A program made the position numbers and the translations under genes. From Gorillibacterium timonense (lineage in GTDB: Bacteria; Bacillota; Bacilli; Paenibacillales; NBRC-103111): a stretch of DNA of 64,000 nt. The notes under the pieces were generated by a model. That model did no database searches, was not told the origin of the DNA, and saw only the letters and a list, made by a program, of their open reading frames with translations. Shown one piece after another: positions 24,540-32,755 of this stretch (positions within the stretch are counted from its first letter, which is position 1; each line of letters opens with the position of its first letter). The stretch covers positions 1-64,000 of the forward strand of contig NZ_LN881723.1 in the NCBI RefSeq assembly GCF_001457415.1. Direction: 5' to 3'.

Positions 24540-25339
24540 TTGACCTCTTCCCCCTCTTTCTTGGGGATCGAGACGAGGGATTCCGAGGGCTTTATGCGAT
24601 TGAGGCGAATATAGCGAATGATTTGTTTAAAGACTCGTTTGTTTTTCAACTTTTTGAAGATATAGGGGTCCGGCTTTGTGTTGACTTCGATGATCCAAGG
24701 CTTCAGCGCCCGATCAAGTCCGATGTCCACTCCGACGGCCGTGACATAAGGATAGCCGACCCCAAGATGTTCGGCGATTTTCACGCTCAACTCATTTATT
24801 TTTTTTACGAAGTTCGGGATTTCCTTTTCTGATAGATAGGGACCCAGCAGCTTCTCCAGCTCGATCGGAGTTCCTCCCCGGTGATAGTTCGTGACGATGA
24901 GCTTCGGACGGGCAATACGAGCAATGGTTCCCGTATGAAGCCACTTCCCATCATCCCCGCGTTGAACCATCACGCGAATATCGAAGGGTCGACCTTTCGC
25001 TTTGAGAAGTGGGATTCCCTTTTGCACGAGATGCGGTTTCAGTGAAGTGATCTGCCCAAGTGCCTTGTACATTCCGTCAAACGTGCGGAATTCATGTTTC
25101 TTCGTGCCGAGCTGGTAAACATACCCTCCGTCCTTCGCGATCTTGACCCGGATAACGCCTCGACCTCCCGTCCCATTGTTCGGCTTGACATAAACGGTTC
25201 GATATCGCGTCAAGTAGGCTTCCAGATTCACTTTCGACTCGGCGATCGTCTCCGGGATATACTCCCGAAACTCTTCCTTCTCTTGAAGGTGTTTGGTCTT
25301 GGTTAGCTTGTTGTTGGGCAATACGGATCGCTTTTCCAT
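24536..25339 (-). CDS. YheC/YheD family ATP-grasp protein, copy 3 (short)
   Basis: A 267-residue member that consists mainly of the ATP-grasp domain; the N-terminal domain seen in copy 2 is missing. Key parts are VYVKPNNGTGGRGVIRVK (about 49-66), HLVQKGIPLLKAKGRPFDIRVMVQR, and AVGVDIGLDRALKPWIIEVNTKPDP. The first 40 residues are basic and polar. It is the first gene of the three-gene unit and overlaps copy 2 by 4 nt. The gradient of sizes (267, 361, 464 residues) suggests tandem duplication with domain gain or loss. Confidence 0.85.
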   Translation of the reverse strand: MEKRSVLPNNKLTKTKHLQEKEEFREYIPETIAESKVNLEAYLTRYRTVYVKPNNGTGGRGVIRVKIAKDGGYVYQLGTKKHEFRTFDGMYKALGQITSLKPHLVQKGIPLLKAKGRPFDIRVMVQRGDDGKWLHTGTIARIARPKLIVTNYHRGGTPIELEKLLGPYLSEKEIPNFVKKINELSVKIAEHLGVGYPYVTAVGVDIGLDRALKPWIIEVNTKPDPYIFKKLKNKRVFKQIIRYIRLNRIKPSESLVSIPKKEGEEVK

Positions 25340-25422
25340 AGCAGCCTCCGATACGGGTTTTAGTATTTATGTATGTTCGGAGCGAAGGCTTTGCTACGAG
25401 AGCAGGCGAGAGTCTTGTGCCC

Positions 25423-25462
25423 GAAAAAAATGCCACTTTCCAAGGAGCGGTTGGAAAATGGC
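25423..25462 (-). terminator. terminator downstream of spoVIF
   Basis: A 12-bp stem GCCATTTTCCAA / TTGGAAAGTGGC (one G-U) with a short loop is followed by ATTTTTTT on the minus strand. It lies about 115 nt beyond the spoVIF stop, leaving a 3' region that contains repeat copy B. Confidence 0.88.
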
Positions 25463-25464
25463 TG

Positions 25465-25565
25465 GAGCGTGTCATCAAACCCATGGTTTGGCTTAAGTGA
25501 TGATTATGATGGTCTGAAGGATACGTAGAACCGAATTGGCGAAGATCGGGATGGAAGACACGCTC
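25465..25565. repeat. degenerate repeat, copy B (inverted motif units)
   Basis: GAGCGTGTC (25465-25473) and GACACGCTC (25557-25565) are perfect 9-bp inverted arms about 100 bp apart. The left arm extends as GAGCGTGTCATCAAACC and the right arm, read on the minus strand, as GAGCGTGTCTTCCATCCCGAT; both resemble units at 9940-9960 and 10015-10035. The element lies between the spoVIF stop and its terminator. No gene is inside. Confidence 0.45.
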
Positions 25566-25576
25566 TCTACTCCGTT

Positions 25577-25864
25577 TTAGCGGAACATGCCCCACAGGCG
25601 GATAAGATGAAAGGTGTTGTTCGGATCGATTTTCTGATCGAGAACGAAGCGAATGATGCCGCTGCGCTGGCGTTCGTTCAAATGTTCGCCAAGGATGGCC
25701 GATAACCTACTGACCAAACGCCCGACCGTTGCCGAATCCTGAAGATGGAATTTGGTGAGCCCGTTAATTTCCGCTTTCACTCGATCTTTGACGAGGGGAT
25801 TCTTCATCTTGGCTTTCACCCGATCGACCAAGGCCTGATCGACCCCATAATTCAAATAGCTCAT
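25577..25864 (-). CDS. spoVIF: stage VI sporulation protein F
   Basis: A 95-residue protein of the SpoVIF family, which in B. subtilis is needed for proper spore coat assembly and is made in the mother cell. Visible family features are the helical segment FHLQDSATVGRLVSRLSAIL (about 42-61), LNERQRSGIIRFVLDQKIDPNN and the C-terminal HLIRLW. The ATG at 25864 is preceded by GGGAGGTG; the in-frame extension upstream overlaps the recG terminator. It lies between recG and the YheC/D-like genes, and a possible sporulation -10 element is just upstream. Confidence 0.85.
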   Translation of the reverse strand: MSYLNYGVDQALVDRVKAKMKNPLVKDRVKAEINGLTKFHLQDSATVGRLVSRLSAILGEHLNERQRSGIIRFVLDQKIDPNNTFHLIRLWGMFR

Positions 25865-25886
25865 GTCTGCACCTCCCGTACATTCC

Positions 25887-25894
25887 ACTGTATG
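25887..25894 (-). promoter_or_regulatory. possible sigma-E-type -10 element of spoVIF
   Basis: CATACAGT on the minus strand fits the sigma-E -10 consensus CATACAnT exactly, about 23 bp before the spoVIF ATG. I do not see a good -35 (KMATATT) at 14-15 nt upstream, so this rests on one element. Confidence 0.35.
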
Positions 25895-25904
25895 AAGGCG
25901 CATG

Positions 25905-25938
25905 GCAAAAAAGAAGCCCGCACCCGAAATCGGGCGCG
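25905..25938 (-). terminator. terminator of the yloU-fakA-degV-recG operon
   Basis: CGCGCCCG / CGGGTGCG pair (one G-U) around a 4-nt loop, followed on the minus strand by GGCTTCTTTTTTG. It lies 10 nt past the recG stop. Confidence 0.82.
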
Positions 25939-25947
25939 GACCGGTCA

Positions 25948-28002
25948 TCAATCGAGCAGTTCACCGCTCATGATTCCTTCGCGTTCAAGATAACGCCGAA
26001 GCTCTCCATATTCGAGAGACGTCCAAAATTCGGAGCGGCTGACAAGCGCAGCGGCATCGTCTCTCGCTTCCTCCAGCACAGCGAAATCCGCCATCATATC
26101 GGCGACCTTGAACTCGGGCAAGCCGCTCTGCTTCGTTCCGAAGAAATCGCCCGGACCGCGCAGCTCAAGATCCTTGCGCGCGATCTCAAAGCCGTCGTTC
26201 GTTTCGGTCATCGCCCGCAGCCGTTCCTTCCCCGTCTCGCTCTTCGGTTCCGCAATGAGGATGCAATAGGATTGATGCTCCCCTCGTCCAACCCGACCGC
26301 GCAGCTGGTGAAGCTGAGACAGGCCGAAACGGTCGGCATCGTAGATGACCATCACCGTCGCATTGGGAACGTCGACGCCCACTTCGATGACGGTGGTGGA
26401 GACCAGCACCTGTACGGTTCCTTCGGCGAAGGAGGACATGACCGCATCCTTCTCGGCAGCAGGCATTCTTCCGTGCAGAAGGCCCACCTTCAACCGGGGA
26501 AAGAGATGCGTCAACTCCGCGTGAAGATCTAGCGCATTCTGCACATCCAGCTTCTCCGACTCCTCGATCAGCGGGCAGATGATATAAGCCTGGCGGCCTT
26601 TATCCACTTCCTTGGCGATGAACTTCATGATGCGTTCCAGCATTCCATGACCGACCGAATACGTTTCGATCGGTAATCGGCCCTTTGGAAGCTCTTGCAG
26701 CGTCGAAACATCCAAATCTCCAAAAGCTGTAATGGCAAGTGTCCGCGGGATGGGGGTCGCCGTCATGCTGAGAATATCGGGATTCATCCCTTTGCGCCGC
26801 AGTACCGCGCGCTGGTTGACGCCGAACCGATGCTGTTCATCGGTCACGACAAGCCCCAGTTGCCGAAAATAGACATCGTCCTGGATGAGAGCATGAGTAC
26901 CCACCACGATATCGGTCATCCCCATCTGCAGGGAAGCAAGCGCTTCTCTTCGCTCACGCGCCGTTAAGCTGCCGGTAAGCAGCCCCACATGAATCCCATA
27001 TGGTTCAAAAAGCTTCGCCAAGGACCGCCTATGCTGATCCGCGAGAATTTCGGTAGGAACCATCAACGCTCCTTGGAAGCCCGCCTTCACGACGGCAAAG
27101 AGCGCAACGGCGGCCACGACCGTTTTCCCGGAGCCGACATCTCCTTGAAGAAGACGATTCATTGAGGATGGCCGCTGCAGATCGTCGAGAATCTCAGCAA
27201 TGACCTTGAGCTGCGATTCGGTTAGCCGGAACGGCAGCGATTTGACAAAGGCACGGACAACGGGCAGATCGACCGGATGGGCGATTCCGTCGGCTCTCTT
27301 GCGCGTTAGTGCGCGGAAAGCTTGCATCTTCAATTGAAAAAAGAAGAACTCCTCATAGACGATACGCTTGCGTGCCCGAGCGCCTTCTTCCAGGCTTCCC
27401 GGTTGATGAATGAGCGCGACGGCCTGCTTGCGCGCCATAAAGTCGTACTTCGCGCATAGCTCGTTCGGCAAATTCTCGCCGATCATCGCGCCAAATTGAC
27501 GCAGTGCCTGCTGAATCATCTTGCGCATCCATTGGAGCGAGATGGGACCGCCAACCGAGTAGACCGGCTGAAGGGTCCCGCTTCGTCCGTCCGTCTTGCC
27601 GGGAAATTCCGATTCGGACACGGTGATCTGCTGCCTGTGCGAATCCCATTTGCCGGTCAGGATGATCTCCGTTCCCGGGCGAAGCTTATCCTTCAGGAAA
27701 TGTCGGTTAAACCAAACCGCTGAAACAAAAAAACGATCGATCATCACCCGGGAGGTCAGCCTTGACTTCGAACGGCCCATCATCTGCAGGGAAGGCTCGC
27801 TGTATACCTTTCCTTCAACGGTAACCTTCTCTCCGTCCTTTACTTCCGACAGGTCACGCAGCCGATAATCCTCGTACCGGAATGGAAAATAATCAAGAAG
27901 CCCGCCGACGGAGGAGACCCCCAGTGCGCTGAGGTCCTCCGCCTTTTGCGGGCCTATTCCGTGTACTTCACGGACAGGAATCGAATATAAGTCCCTACTC
28001 AT
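25948..28002 (-). CDS. recG: ATP-dependent DNA helicase RecG
   Basis: Branch-migration helicase that remodels stalled forks and recombination intermediates. The 684-residue protein has the N-terminal wedge domain with an OB-fold (about 1-160; YFPFRYEDYRLRDL, VEGKVYSEPS) and superfamily 2 helicase motifs: Walker A LQGDVGSGKTVVAA, DEQH box VVTDEQHRFGVNQR, SMTATPIPRTLA, and HQLRGRVGRGEHQSYC. The C-terminal FFGTKQSGLPEF is characteristic of RecG. Its ATG overlaps the degV stop by 4 nt; it is the last gene of the operon. Confidence 0.96.
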   Translation of the reverse strand: MSRDLYSIPVREVHGIGPQKAEDLSALGVSSVGGLLDYFPFRYEDYRLRDLSEVKDGEKVTVEGKVYSEPSLQMMGRSKSRLTSRVMIDRFFVSAVWFNRHFLKDKLRPGTEIILTGKWDSHRQQITVSESEFPGKTDGRSGTLQPVYSVGGPISLQWMRKMIQQALRQFGAMIGENLPNELCAKYDFMARKQAVALIHQPGSLEEGARARKRIVYEEFFFFQLKMQAFRALTRKRADGIAHPVDLPVVRAFVKSLPFRLTESQLKVIAEILDDLQRPSSMNRLLQGDVGSGKTVVAAVALFAVVKAGFQGALMVPTEILADQHRRSLAKLFEPYGIHVGLLTGSLTARERREALASLQMGMTDIVVGTHALIQDDVYFRQLGLVVTDEQHRFGVNQRAVLRRKGMNPDILSMTATPIPRTLAITAFGDLDVSTLQELPKGRLPIETYSVGHGMLERIMKFIAKEVDKGRQAYIICPLIEESEKLDVQNALDLHAELTHLFPRLKVGLLHGRMPAAEKDAVMSSFAEGTVQVLVSTTVIEVGVDVPNATVMVIYDADRFGLSQLHQLRGRVGRGEHQSYCILIAEPKSETGKERLRAMTETNDGFEIARKDLELRGPGDFFGTKQSGLPEFKVADMMADFAVLEEARDDAAALVSRSEFWTSLEYGELRRYLEREGIMSGELLD

Positions 28003-28856
28003 GCCTTGATCACGAAGAGAGCGATGGTTCCCGGACCTGAATGGCTGCCCACCGCCGGGCCGACCCAGGTAAAGGTCGTCCGCTTCACATTGAAATGGCG
28101 ATTGATCAGCGCACTGAGCGTTTCGGCTTCTTGGAGCGCATTTCCGTGAGAAATGCCGACTTCGATTGGTTCATTCGGACTCCATGTCTCATGAAGAAAC
28201 TCAAGAATGCGGTCCATGGCTTTCCGGTGTCCGCGCACCTTATCCACCGAGGTGATCTCCCCGTCCTCATCGATGGAGAGAATTGGTTTAATGTGGAGCA
28301 GAGAACCGAGAATGGCGGCAGCTTTGCCGATTCTTCCGCCTTTATGAAGATACTGCAGCGTATTTACTAGAAAATAGAGTGAAAATTTCTCGTCAAGTTC
28401 TTTTAAGAGCGCAAGGATTTCTTCTTTGCTTTTGCCAGCCTGTGCTGCTTCCGCCGCCCGGACTACTCGGATTCCCGTTCCGAAAGAAGCGGTTTTCGAA
28501 TCGATGACCGTGATGTCCCTGCCTTCCTCCATCATGGACTTGGCGAGCACTGCGGATTGATAAGTGCCGCTCAGAGCAGACGACAGATGGATGGAAATGA
28601 CCGATGTAGCGGGATCTTCGCTGGTCAGCGATTTGTACTTGGCGAGAAAATCGACGGGCGAAGGCTGGGAGGACTTCCACAGCAAAGACGATTCGGCAAA
28701 CCTATCATAAAATTCCTTCGGATGAATGGTGACCGAATCCACATAAGACTGAATGCCGAAATGCACCTTTAAGGGGACCACTTCGATATCAAGCCGTCTG
28801 CGGATATCCTCAGGAATGTCTGCCGTGCTGTCGGTTACCACGCGAACCTTGCTCAT
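27999..28856 (-). CDS. degV: DegV-family fatty-acid-binding protein (FakB type)
   Basis: A 285-residue DegV-fold protein. In known systems DegV/FakB proteins hold a fatty acid and present it to the FakA kinase. The start VRVVTDSTADIP is the typical N-terminal strand with the DSTADIP motif. Also seen are SQPSPVDFLAKY, VISIHLSSALSGTYQSA (about 83-100) and HKGGRIGKAAAILGSLLHIKPIL (residues about 165-190). It follows fakA by 11 nt, a logical pairing. The bound lipid cannot be told from sequence. Confidence 0.9.
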   Translation of the reverse strand: MSKVRVVTDSTADIPEDIRRRLDIEVVPLKVHFGIQSYVDSVTIHPKEFYDRFAESSLLWKSSQPSPVDFLAKYKSLTSEDPATSVISIHLSSALSGTYQSAVLAKSMMEEGRDITVIDSKTASFGTGIRVVRAAEAAQAGKSKEEILALLKELDEKFSLYFLVNTLQYLHKGGRIGKAAAILGSLLHIKPILSIDEDGEITSVDKVRGHRKAMDRILEFLHETWSPNEPIEVGISHGNALQEAETLSALINRHFNVKRTTFTWVGPAVGSHSGPGTIALFVIKA

Positions 28857-28867
28857 ACCGTCACCCC

Positions 28868-30667
28868 TTACTCGACTGCAAACAGATAAGGATACAGCGG
28901 TTGTCCACCCAGGTGAACCTCCACTTCGGCATCCGGATAGCTCGCCGTTACATAATCAGCAAGCCGAGTTGTTTCTTCTTCACGGGCATCTTCCCCGGTC
29001 AGGAAGGTCACGATCTCTCCGCCGTTTGCCAGCATGCTGTCGAGCAGCTTGCAGGAGGCTTCGATCAGATCGGGCTCCGAAACCACGATTTTGCCATCGC
29101 GAATACCGAGGAAATCCCCTTCTTTTATCGCAATTTCATCGATGGACGTATCCCGGACCGCTTGGGTCACTTGGCCGGAAATCACTTGCGCGATCGCCTT
29201 GGTCATGGCTTCGGTATTGGTTGCCGTATCCGCCGTTTCCTGGAAAGAAACCAACGCTGCCATGCATTGAGGAATCGTCTTAGTAGGAATGACGACGACT
29301 TCTTTGCCTTCCAGCAGCTCTTTGGCTTGCTGAGCCGCCATGATGATGTTGGAGTTGTTCGGGAAAACATAGACGGTGTCCGCCGCCACCTGCTCGATGG
29401 CATGAACGATATCCTCGGTGCTCGGATTCATCGTTTGTCCACCAGAGATCACGACATCGACACCGAGACTTTCGAAGATTTCCGTGATCCCGTGCCCCAT
29501 GGCAACCGCCACGAAGCCGAACGGAACCGGCGGCAGCTCTTCCTCAGCAGCCGTTACGGTAACCGGTTCGGGAATATCTTCCGTTACCGGGACCTCGGCG
29601 CTGATTTCCCGGCTGATGGTATCCGCCGCTGCCGAGCTCGGAGCCGCATAGCGGGTATCGTATTCGTTGCTAAGGAGAATGTGGGTATGCTGCTCCCGCA
29701 TGTTCTCGATCTTGATGCGGGTCAAATCCCCGAATGTCATGGCATGGTTCATCACCGTACCGGGATGTTCCGCATGGACATGAACCTTCACGAGATCATC
29801 ATCGGCAACGACGAGCAGCGAATCGCCCATCTCGCTCAGCTTGCTCCGGAAAGTGTTTTCGTCAAACGGATGAAGTTTGATCTTCTCGGGTACAAGCTTA
29901 ATGATGAATTCCGTGCAGTAGCCGAATTCAATATCCTCGGTGGCAAGCATCGATTGAGCGGTGCCACCCTGGTGGGGATGAGGTGCAGCAGACACTTCGC
30001 CTTGGCTCGCTGCAGCCGGGATCTCCTGGGTGTCTGCAACGGCTTGTCCGGTCAATGCGGCGAGAAAGCCTTCGTAGACGCAGAGAAGCCCTTGACCTCC
30101 AGCATCCACTACGCCAACCTGTTTCAGTACCGGAAGCAGATCGGGCGTCTTGGCGAGAGACTGCCTGGCCGCCTCGCAAACCTCGGTCATCAGCTCGACC
30201 ACATCCGTTGTTCTCCTCGATACATAGAGAGCATGCTTTGCCGTTTCCTTGGCAACGGTGAGGATGGTTCCTTCCACCGGCTTGACGACCGCTTTGTAAG
30301 CCGTCTCGACGCCTTGCTGCAGCGCTGCTGCGAATTGAGCGGGCGTCACTTCGGAATAGGGCTGCACGGACTTGGCAAAGCCGCGGAATAGCTGGGACAG
30401 TATGACGCCCGAGTTTCCGCGTGCGCCCATGAGCAAGCCCTTGGATAGCGCATCAGCGGCTTTGCCGATTTCGGCAGCCGGCTTCCGCTTCATTTCCTCC
30501 ATCCCGGATGTCATTGTCAAATTCATGTTGGTGCCGGTGTCTCCATCCGGAACAGGGAACACGTTGAGTGCGTTCACGTTATTTACGTTATTCCGCAGAT
30601 TGCCCGCTCCCGCAATGACCATTTGGGCAAAGTCGGTTCCATTTAAGACTGTAAAGCGCTTACTCAA
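28868..30667 (-). CDS. fakA: fatty acid kinase ATP-binding subunit FakA (YloV; DhaL/DegV-like)
   Basis: A 599-residue protein of the YloV/FakA family, which phosphorylates fatty acids held by FakB (DegV) proteins. The N-terminal DhaL-like kinase domain (about 1-200) has the ATP/Mg motif NVFPVPDGDTGTNMNLTM, GARGNSGVILSQLFRG and VDAGGQGLLC. A linker rich in Ala, Pro and Glu (about 320-385) leads to the C-terminal domain with FPNNSNIIMAAQQAKEL. I chose TTG at 30667 because AAGGAG lies 8 nt before it; an upstream in-frame TTG has no site. degV directly follows and yloU precedes, as in the B. subtilis ylo cluster. Confidence 0.9.
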   Translation of the reverse strand: MSKRFTVLNGTDFAQMVIAGAGNLRNNVNNVNALNVFPVPDGDTGTNMNLTMTSGMEEMKRKPAAEIGKAADALSKGLLMGARGNSGVILSQLFRGFAKSVQPYSEVTPAQFAAALQQGVETAYKAVVKPVEGTILTVAKETAKHALYVSRRTTDVVELMTEVCEAARQSLAKTPDLLPVLKQVGVVDAGGQGLLCVYEGFLAALTGQAVADTQEIPAAASQGEVSAAPHPHQGGTAQSMLATEDIEFGYCTEFIIKLVPEKIKLHPFDENTFRSKLSEMGDSLLVVADDDLVKVHVHAEHPGTVMNHAMTFGDLTRIKIENMREQHTHILLSNEYDTRYAAPSSAAADTISREISAEVPVTEDIPEPVTVTAAEEELPPVPFGFVAVAMGHGITEIFESLGVDVVISGGQTMNPSTEDIVHAIEQVAADTVYVFPNNSNIIMAAQQAKELLEGKEVVVIPTKTIPQCMAALVSFQETADTATNTEAMTKAIAQVISGQVTQAVRDTSIDEIAIKEGDFLGIRDGKIVVSEPDLIEASCKLLDSMLANGGEIVTFLTGEDAREEETTRLADYVTASYPDAEVEVHLGGQPLYPYLFAVE

Positions 30668-30690
30668 GAAAATATCTCCTTCCGGTAGGG

Positions 30691-31047
30691 TCAAGCACCG
30701 CGTACGCCCTGCACAATGATATTGACAAAATCGACTTTCAAGCCAAACACTTCATTCAATACGTATTTTACCCGGTTTTGCACATTGTGCGCGACTTCGG
30801 AAATCTTGGTTCCATAACTCACAATGATGTAGAGGTCAATGTGCAGCCCGTCTTGTTCATATCGGATTTCGACGCCGCGGCTCAGGTTCTCACGCCCAAG
30901 CAACTCGGAAATACCGTCTTTGAACTGCTTCCGGGAGGACATGCCCACAAGCCCGTAGCAATCAAGAGCGGCAGACCCGGCAAGCACGGCCACGACCTGG
31001 TCCGACACGTGCACATTTCCTTTCTCGTAAGTAAGCTCGATCGGCAT
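30691..31047 (-). CDS. yloU: Asp23/Gls24 family protein YloU
   Basis: A 118-residue member of the Asp23/Gls24 (DUF322) family, linked to the envelope or alkaline stress in other Firmicutes; it is often the gene before fakA. Typical segments are GNVHVSDQVVAVLAGSAALDCYGLVGMSS and YIIVSYGTKISEVAHNVQNRVKYVLNE. There is no signal peptide. A clear promoter precedes it, and it opens the yloU-fakA-degV-recG operon, divergent from rpmB. Confidence 0.92.
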   Translation of the reverse strand: MPIELTYEKGNVHVSDQVVAVLAGSAALDCYGLVGMSSRKQFKDGISELLGRENLSRGVEIRYEQDGLHIDLYIIVSYGTKISEVAHNVQNRVKYVLNEVFGLKVDFVNIIVQGVRGA

Positions 31048-31097
31048 TGTTTTCCATCACCTTTGTTTCATCTAGATTCGGGATTAACTCCCATTGT

Positions 31098-31126
31098 ACT
31101 ATAATCAAGCTAAGAAAGAAATGCAA
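31098..31126 (-). promoter_or_regulatory. sigma-A promoter of yloU-fakA-degV-recG
   Basis: Minus strand: -35 TTGCAT (31121-31126), 17-nt spacer, -10 TATAGT (31098-31103), 51 bp upstream of yloU. Confidence 0.7.
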
Positions 31127-31166
31127 ATTCATGGTCCCGTACCTGCCGAAAACCGTCAGCAGGCGG

Positions 31167-31196
31167 TTGACTACCCGATTTTGGCTATGCTATTAT
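31167..31196 (+). promoter_or_regulatory. sigma-A promoter of rpmB
   Basis: Plus strand: -35 TTGACT (31167-31172), 18-nt spacer, -10 TATTAT (31191-31196), giving a leader of about 75 nt before rpmB. Confidence 0.7.
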
Positions 31197-31276
31197 GTTC
31201 TAGTATGTTTTTCACGCATGGAATTTTCGGATGATGAACGGACTTTCTCCGGATGAGTCTTAAGGAGGTGTATCAA

Positions 31277-31465
31277 ATGTCTCGCAAATGCTTTGTAACC
31301 GGCAAATCGCCGAAATCGGGCAACAACGTTTCCCACGCGAACAACAAAACGAAGCGCTCCTGGGGCGTCAATGTGCAAAAAGTGCGCATTCTCGTCGATG
31401 GCAAGCCTAAGCGCGTTTATGTAAGCACCCGCGCCCTGAAGGCCGGCAAAGTTACCCGCGTGTAA
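31277..31465 (+). CDS. rpmB: 50S ribosomal protein L28
   Basis: A 62-residue ribosomal protein of the large subunit. The start [20 protein letters not shown] and the end [20 protein letters not shown] are diagnostic. It has only one cysteine, so this is the zinc-free form of L28; zinc-free paralogues in other bacteria are sometimes zinc-regulated, but no Zur site is apparent here. The ATG at 31277 is behind AAGGAGGTG; an upstream in-frame ATG has no site. It is monocistronic with its own promoter and terminator, between spoVM and yloU as in B. subtilis. Confidence 0.96.
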   Translation: MSRKCFVTGKSPKSGNNVSHANNKTKRSWGVNVQKVRILVDGKPKRVYVSTRALKAGKVTRV

Positions 31466-31502
31466 CGCCGTACTTTCAAAATGGTATGAATCGGAACGAT
31501 TA

Positions 31503-31529
31503 AAAGCACCTGGCCTCCAGGTGCTTTTT
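31503..31529. terminator. bidirectional terminator between rpmB and spoVM
   Basis: AAAGCACCTGG / CCAGGTGCTTT is a perfect 11-bp stem with a 3-nt loop. TTTTTG follows on the plus strand and CTTTTAATC on the minus strand, so it can serve both convergent genes. Confidence 0.9.
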
Positions 31530-31558
31530 GCCGTCCATGCGGCCAAATGCAACTCCAG

Positions 31559-31642
31559 TCAATGGTTCTTGCTGAAGGTGTTCAGCAGCGCTTTGACAAC
31601 CCCTCCGATGAACTTGGGGAGTTTGATCGTGTAAAACTTCAT
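31559..31642 (-). CDS. spoVM: stage V sporulation protein M
   Basis: A 27-residue peptide (MKFYTIKLPKFIGGVVKALL, then a 7-residue tail) nearly identical in pattern to B. subtilis SpoVM (26 residues). In that organism the amphipathic helix recognises the convex forespore membrane and anchors the coat base protein SpoIVA. The conserved Pro9 is present. GGAGGCGG precedes the ATG by 7 nt. It is too short for most gene finders and is embedded in a longer open frame that is not coding. Synteny (rpe side on one flank, rpmB on the other) and an upstream sigma-E-like promoter support it. Confidence 0.93.
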   Translation of the reverse strand: MKFYTIKLPKFIGGVVKALLNTFSKNH

Positions 31643-31769
31643 TTGCCAACCGCCTCCGATCGCCAGAATCGAATCACGTATTCCCCGCCCGGTTCCCCCA
31701 CGTACCGCCTGCCAACGTTTTTCAAGCCGAAGAAAAAGGCTGCAAAAGCGGTCTGCGCTCCTGCAACCC

Positions 31770-31798
31770 ATTTTATGACTGGATGATGTCCGATATTC
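31770..31798 (-). promoter_or_regulatory. sigma-E-like promoter of spoVM
   Basis: Minus strand: -35 GAATATC (31792-31798; consensus KMATATT), 14-nt spacer, -10 CATAAAAT (31770-31777; consensus CATACAnT). It lies about 128 bp upstream of spoVM and would drive mother-cell expression, as known for spoVM in B. subtilis. Confidence 0.6.
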
Positions 31799-31806
31799 CC
31801 GTTCGA

Positions 31807-32088
31807 TTACTTTTTCTCTACCCCGGTCATGTAAATGGGGTTGATATACCAACCGTTCATATATGCCAAAGCCACGTAGATGACGGTGAACAGCAGCGTT
31901 AGAATCACAGCAGTGACGATCATGCCGATGCGGAGTCCCCAACCTTCGTTGCGTTTGAAATATTGAAAGCCGACATAAAGGGAACCGACCGAAAACAGAT
32001 AGCGCACAAAGCCGGGAAGCAGGATGAAGAGGGACATGCCCACCGAAATCGCAAAGCTGAAGCCGATGAACTCCAGCGTTTTACGCAT
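31807..32088 (-). CDS. small membrane protein of unknown function
   Basis: I do not recognise a family. The 93-residue product has about three hydrophobic segments: residues 8-24 ([17 protein letters not shown]), 26-43 and 52-76 ([24 protein letters not shown]), and ends KK. The ATG lies in ATGCGTAA, overlapping the rpe stop by 8 nt, with GGGGGAGGG upstream, so it is translated with rpe. In B. subtilis thiN occupies this place between rpe and spoVM; this protein is unrelated to it. No catalytic motif is seen. Confidence 0.7.
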   Translation of the reverse strand: MRKTLEFIGFSFAISVGMSLFILLPGFVRYLFSVGSLYVGFQYFKRNEGWGLRIGMIVTAVILTLLFTVIYVALAYMNGWYINPIYMTGVEKK

Positions 32089-32752
32089 GCGTCCCTCCCC
32101 CTTCACGGATAGCTCGGATAGCCTGCGCGCGGTCGGATTGGCCGAACACAGCATTTCCCGCCACAAGAACGTCGGCGCCGGCTGCCGCCACGATTCCGGC
32201 TGTCTCCGCCTGAATGCCTCCGTCCACTTCAATGTGAACATGGGATAATCCCCGCTCATCCAGCAGTCGGCGAAGCTCCTTGATCTTCGGAACCACCGAA
32301 GGAATGAACTTCTGCCCGCCAAAGCCCGGGTTGACCGTCATGAGCAGGACCAGCTCCACGTCATCCCATACATGCTTGATCCATTCCAGCGGAGTTGCCG
32401 GATTCAGAACGACTCCCGGCTTCACCCCGTGATCCCGAATCAACTGCAGCGTCCGGTTCAAATGCGTACAGGCTTCCACGTGAACGCTGATGTAATCCGC
32501 ACCTGCTTTGGCAAAGTCCGGGATGTAGGCATCCGGATGCTCGATCATGAGATGAACATCGAACGGGAGCTTAGTAACCGGACGAACGGCGCGGACGATC
32601 GGAGGGCCGAAGGTTAAGTTCGGAACAAAGTGGCCGTCCATGATGTCCACATGGATCCAGTCCGCCCCGCCGTTCTCGGCATCGCGGATTTCGTCTCCCA
32701 GCCGGGAAAAGTCAGCGGAGAGGATGGATGGGGCAATTCGCAATGGATGCAA
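32081..32752 (-). CDS. rpe: ribulose-phosphate 3-epimerase
   Basis: Interconverts ribulose 5-phosphate and xylulose 5-phosphate in the pentose phosphate pathway. The 223-residue TIM barrel shows [35 protein letters not shown] (metal ligands His and Asp), [14 protein letters not shown] [24 protein letters not shown] and IEVDGGI. It follows rsgA by 3 nt in the prpC-prkC-rsgA-rpe series. Confidence 0.96.
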   Translation of the reverse strand: MHPLRIAPSILSADFSRLGDEIRDAENGGADWIHVDIMDGHFVPNLTFGPPIVRAVRPVTKLPFDVHLMIEHPDAYIPDFAKAGADYISVHVEACTHLNRTLQLIRDHGVKPGVVLNPATPLEWIKHVWDDVELVLLMTVNPGFGGQKFIPSVVPKIKELRRLLDERGLSHVHIEVDGGIQAETAGIVAAAGADVLVAGNAVFGQSDRAQAIRAIREGGGTHA

Positions 32753-32755
32753 GAT

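Noticed and set aside
25345..25400. Sigma-E or sigma-K promoter for the YheC/YheD-like genes (CATACATA around 25365)
   Set aside because: It resembles a sporulation -10, but no -35 element lies at the proper distance and the sigma-K spacing fails.
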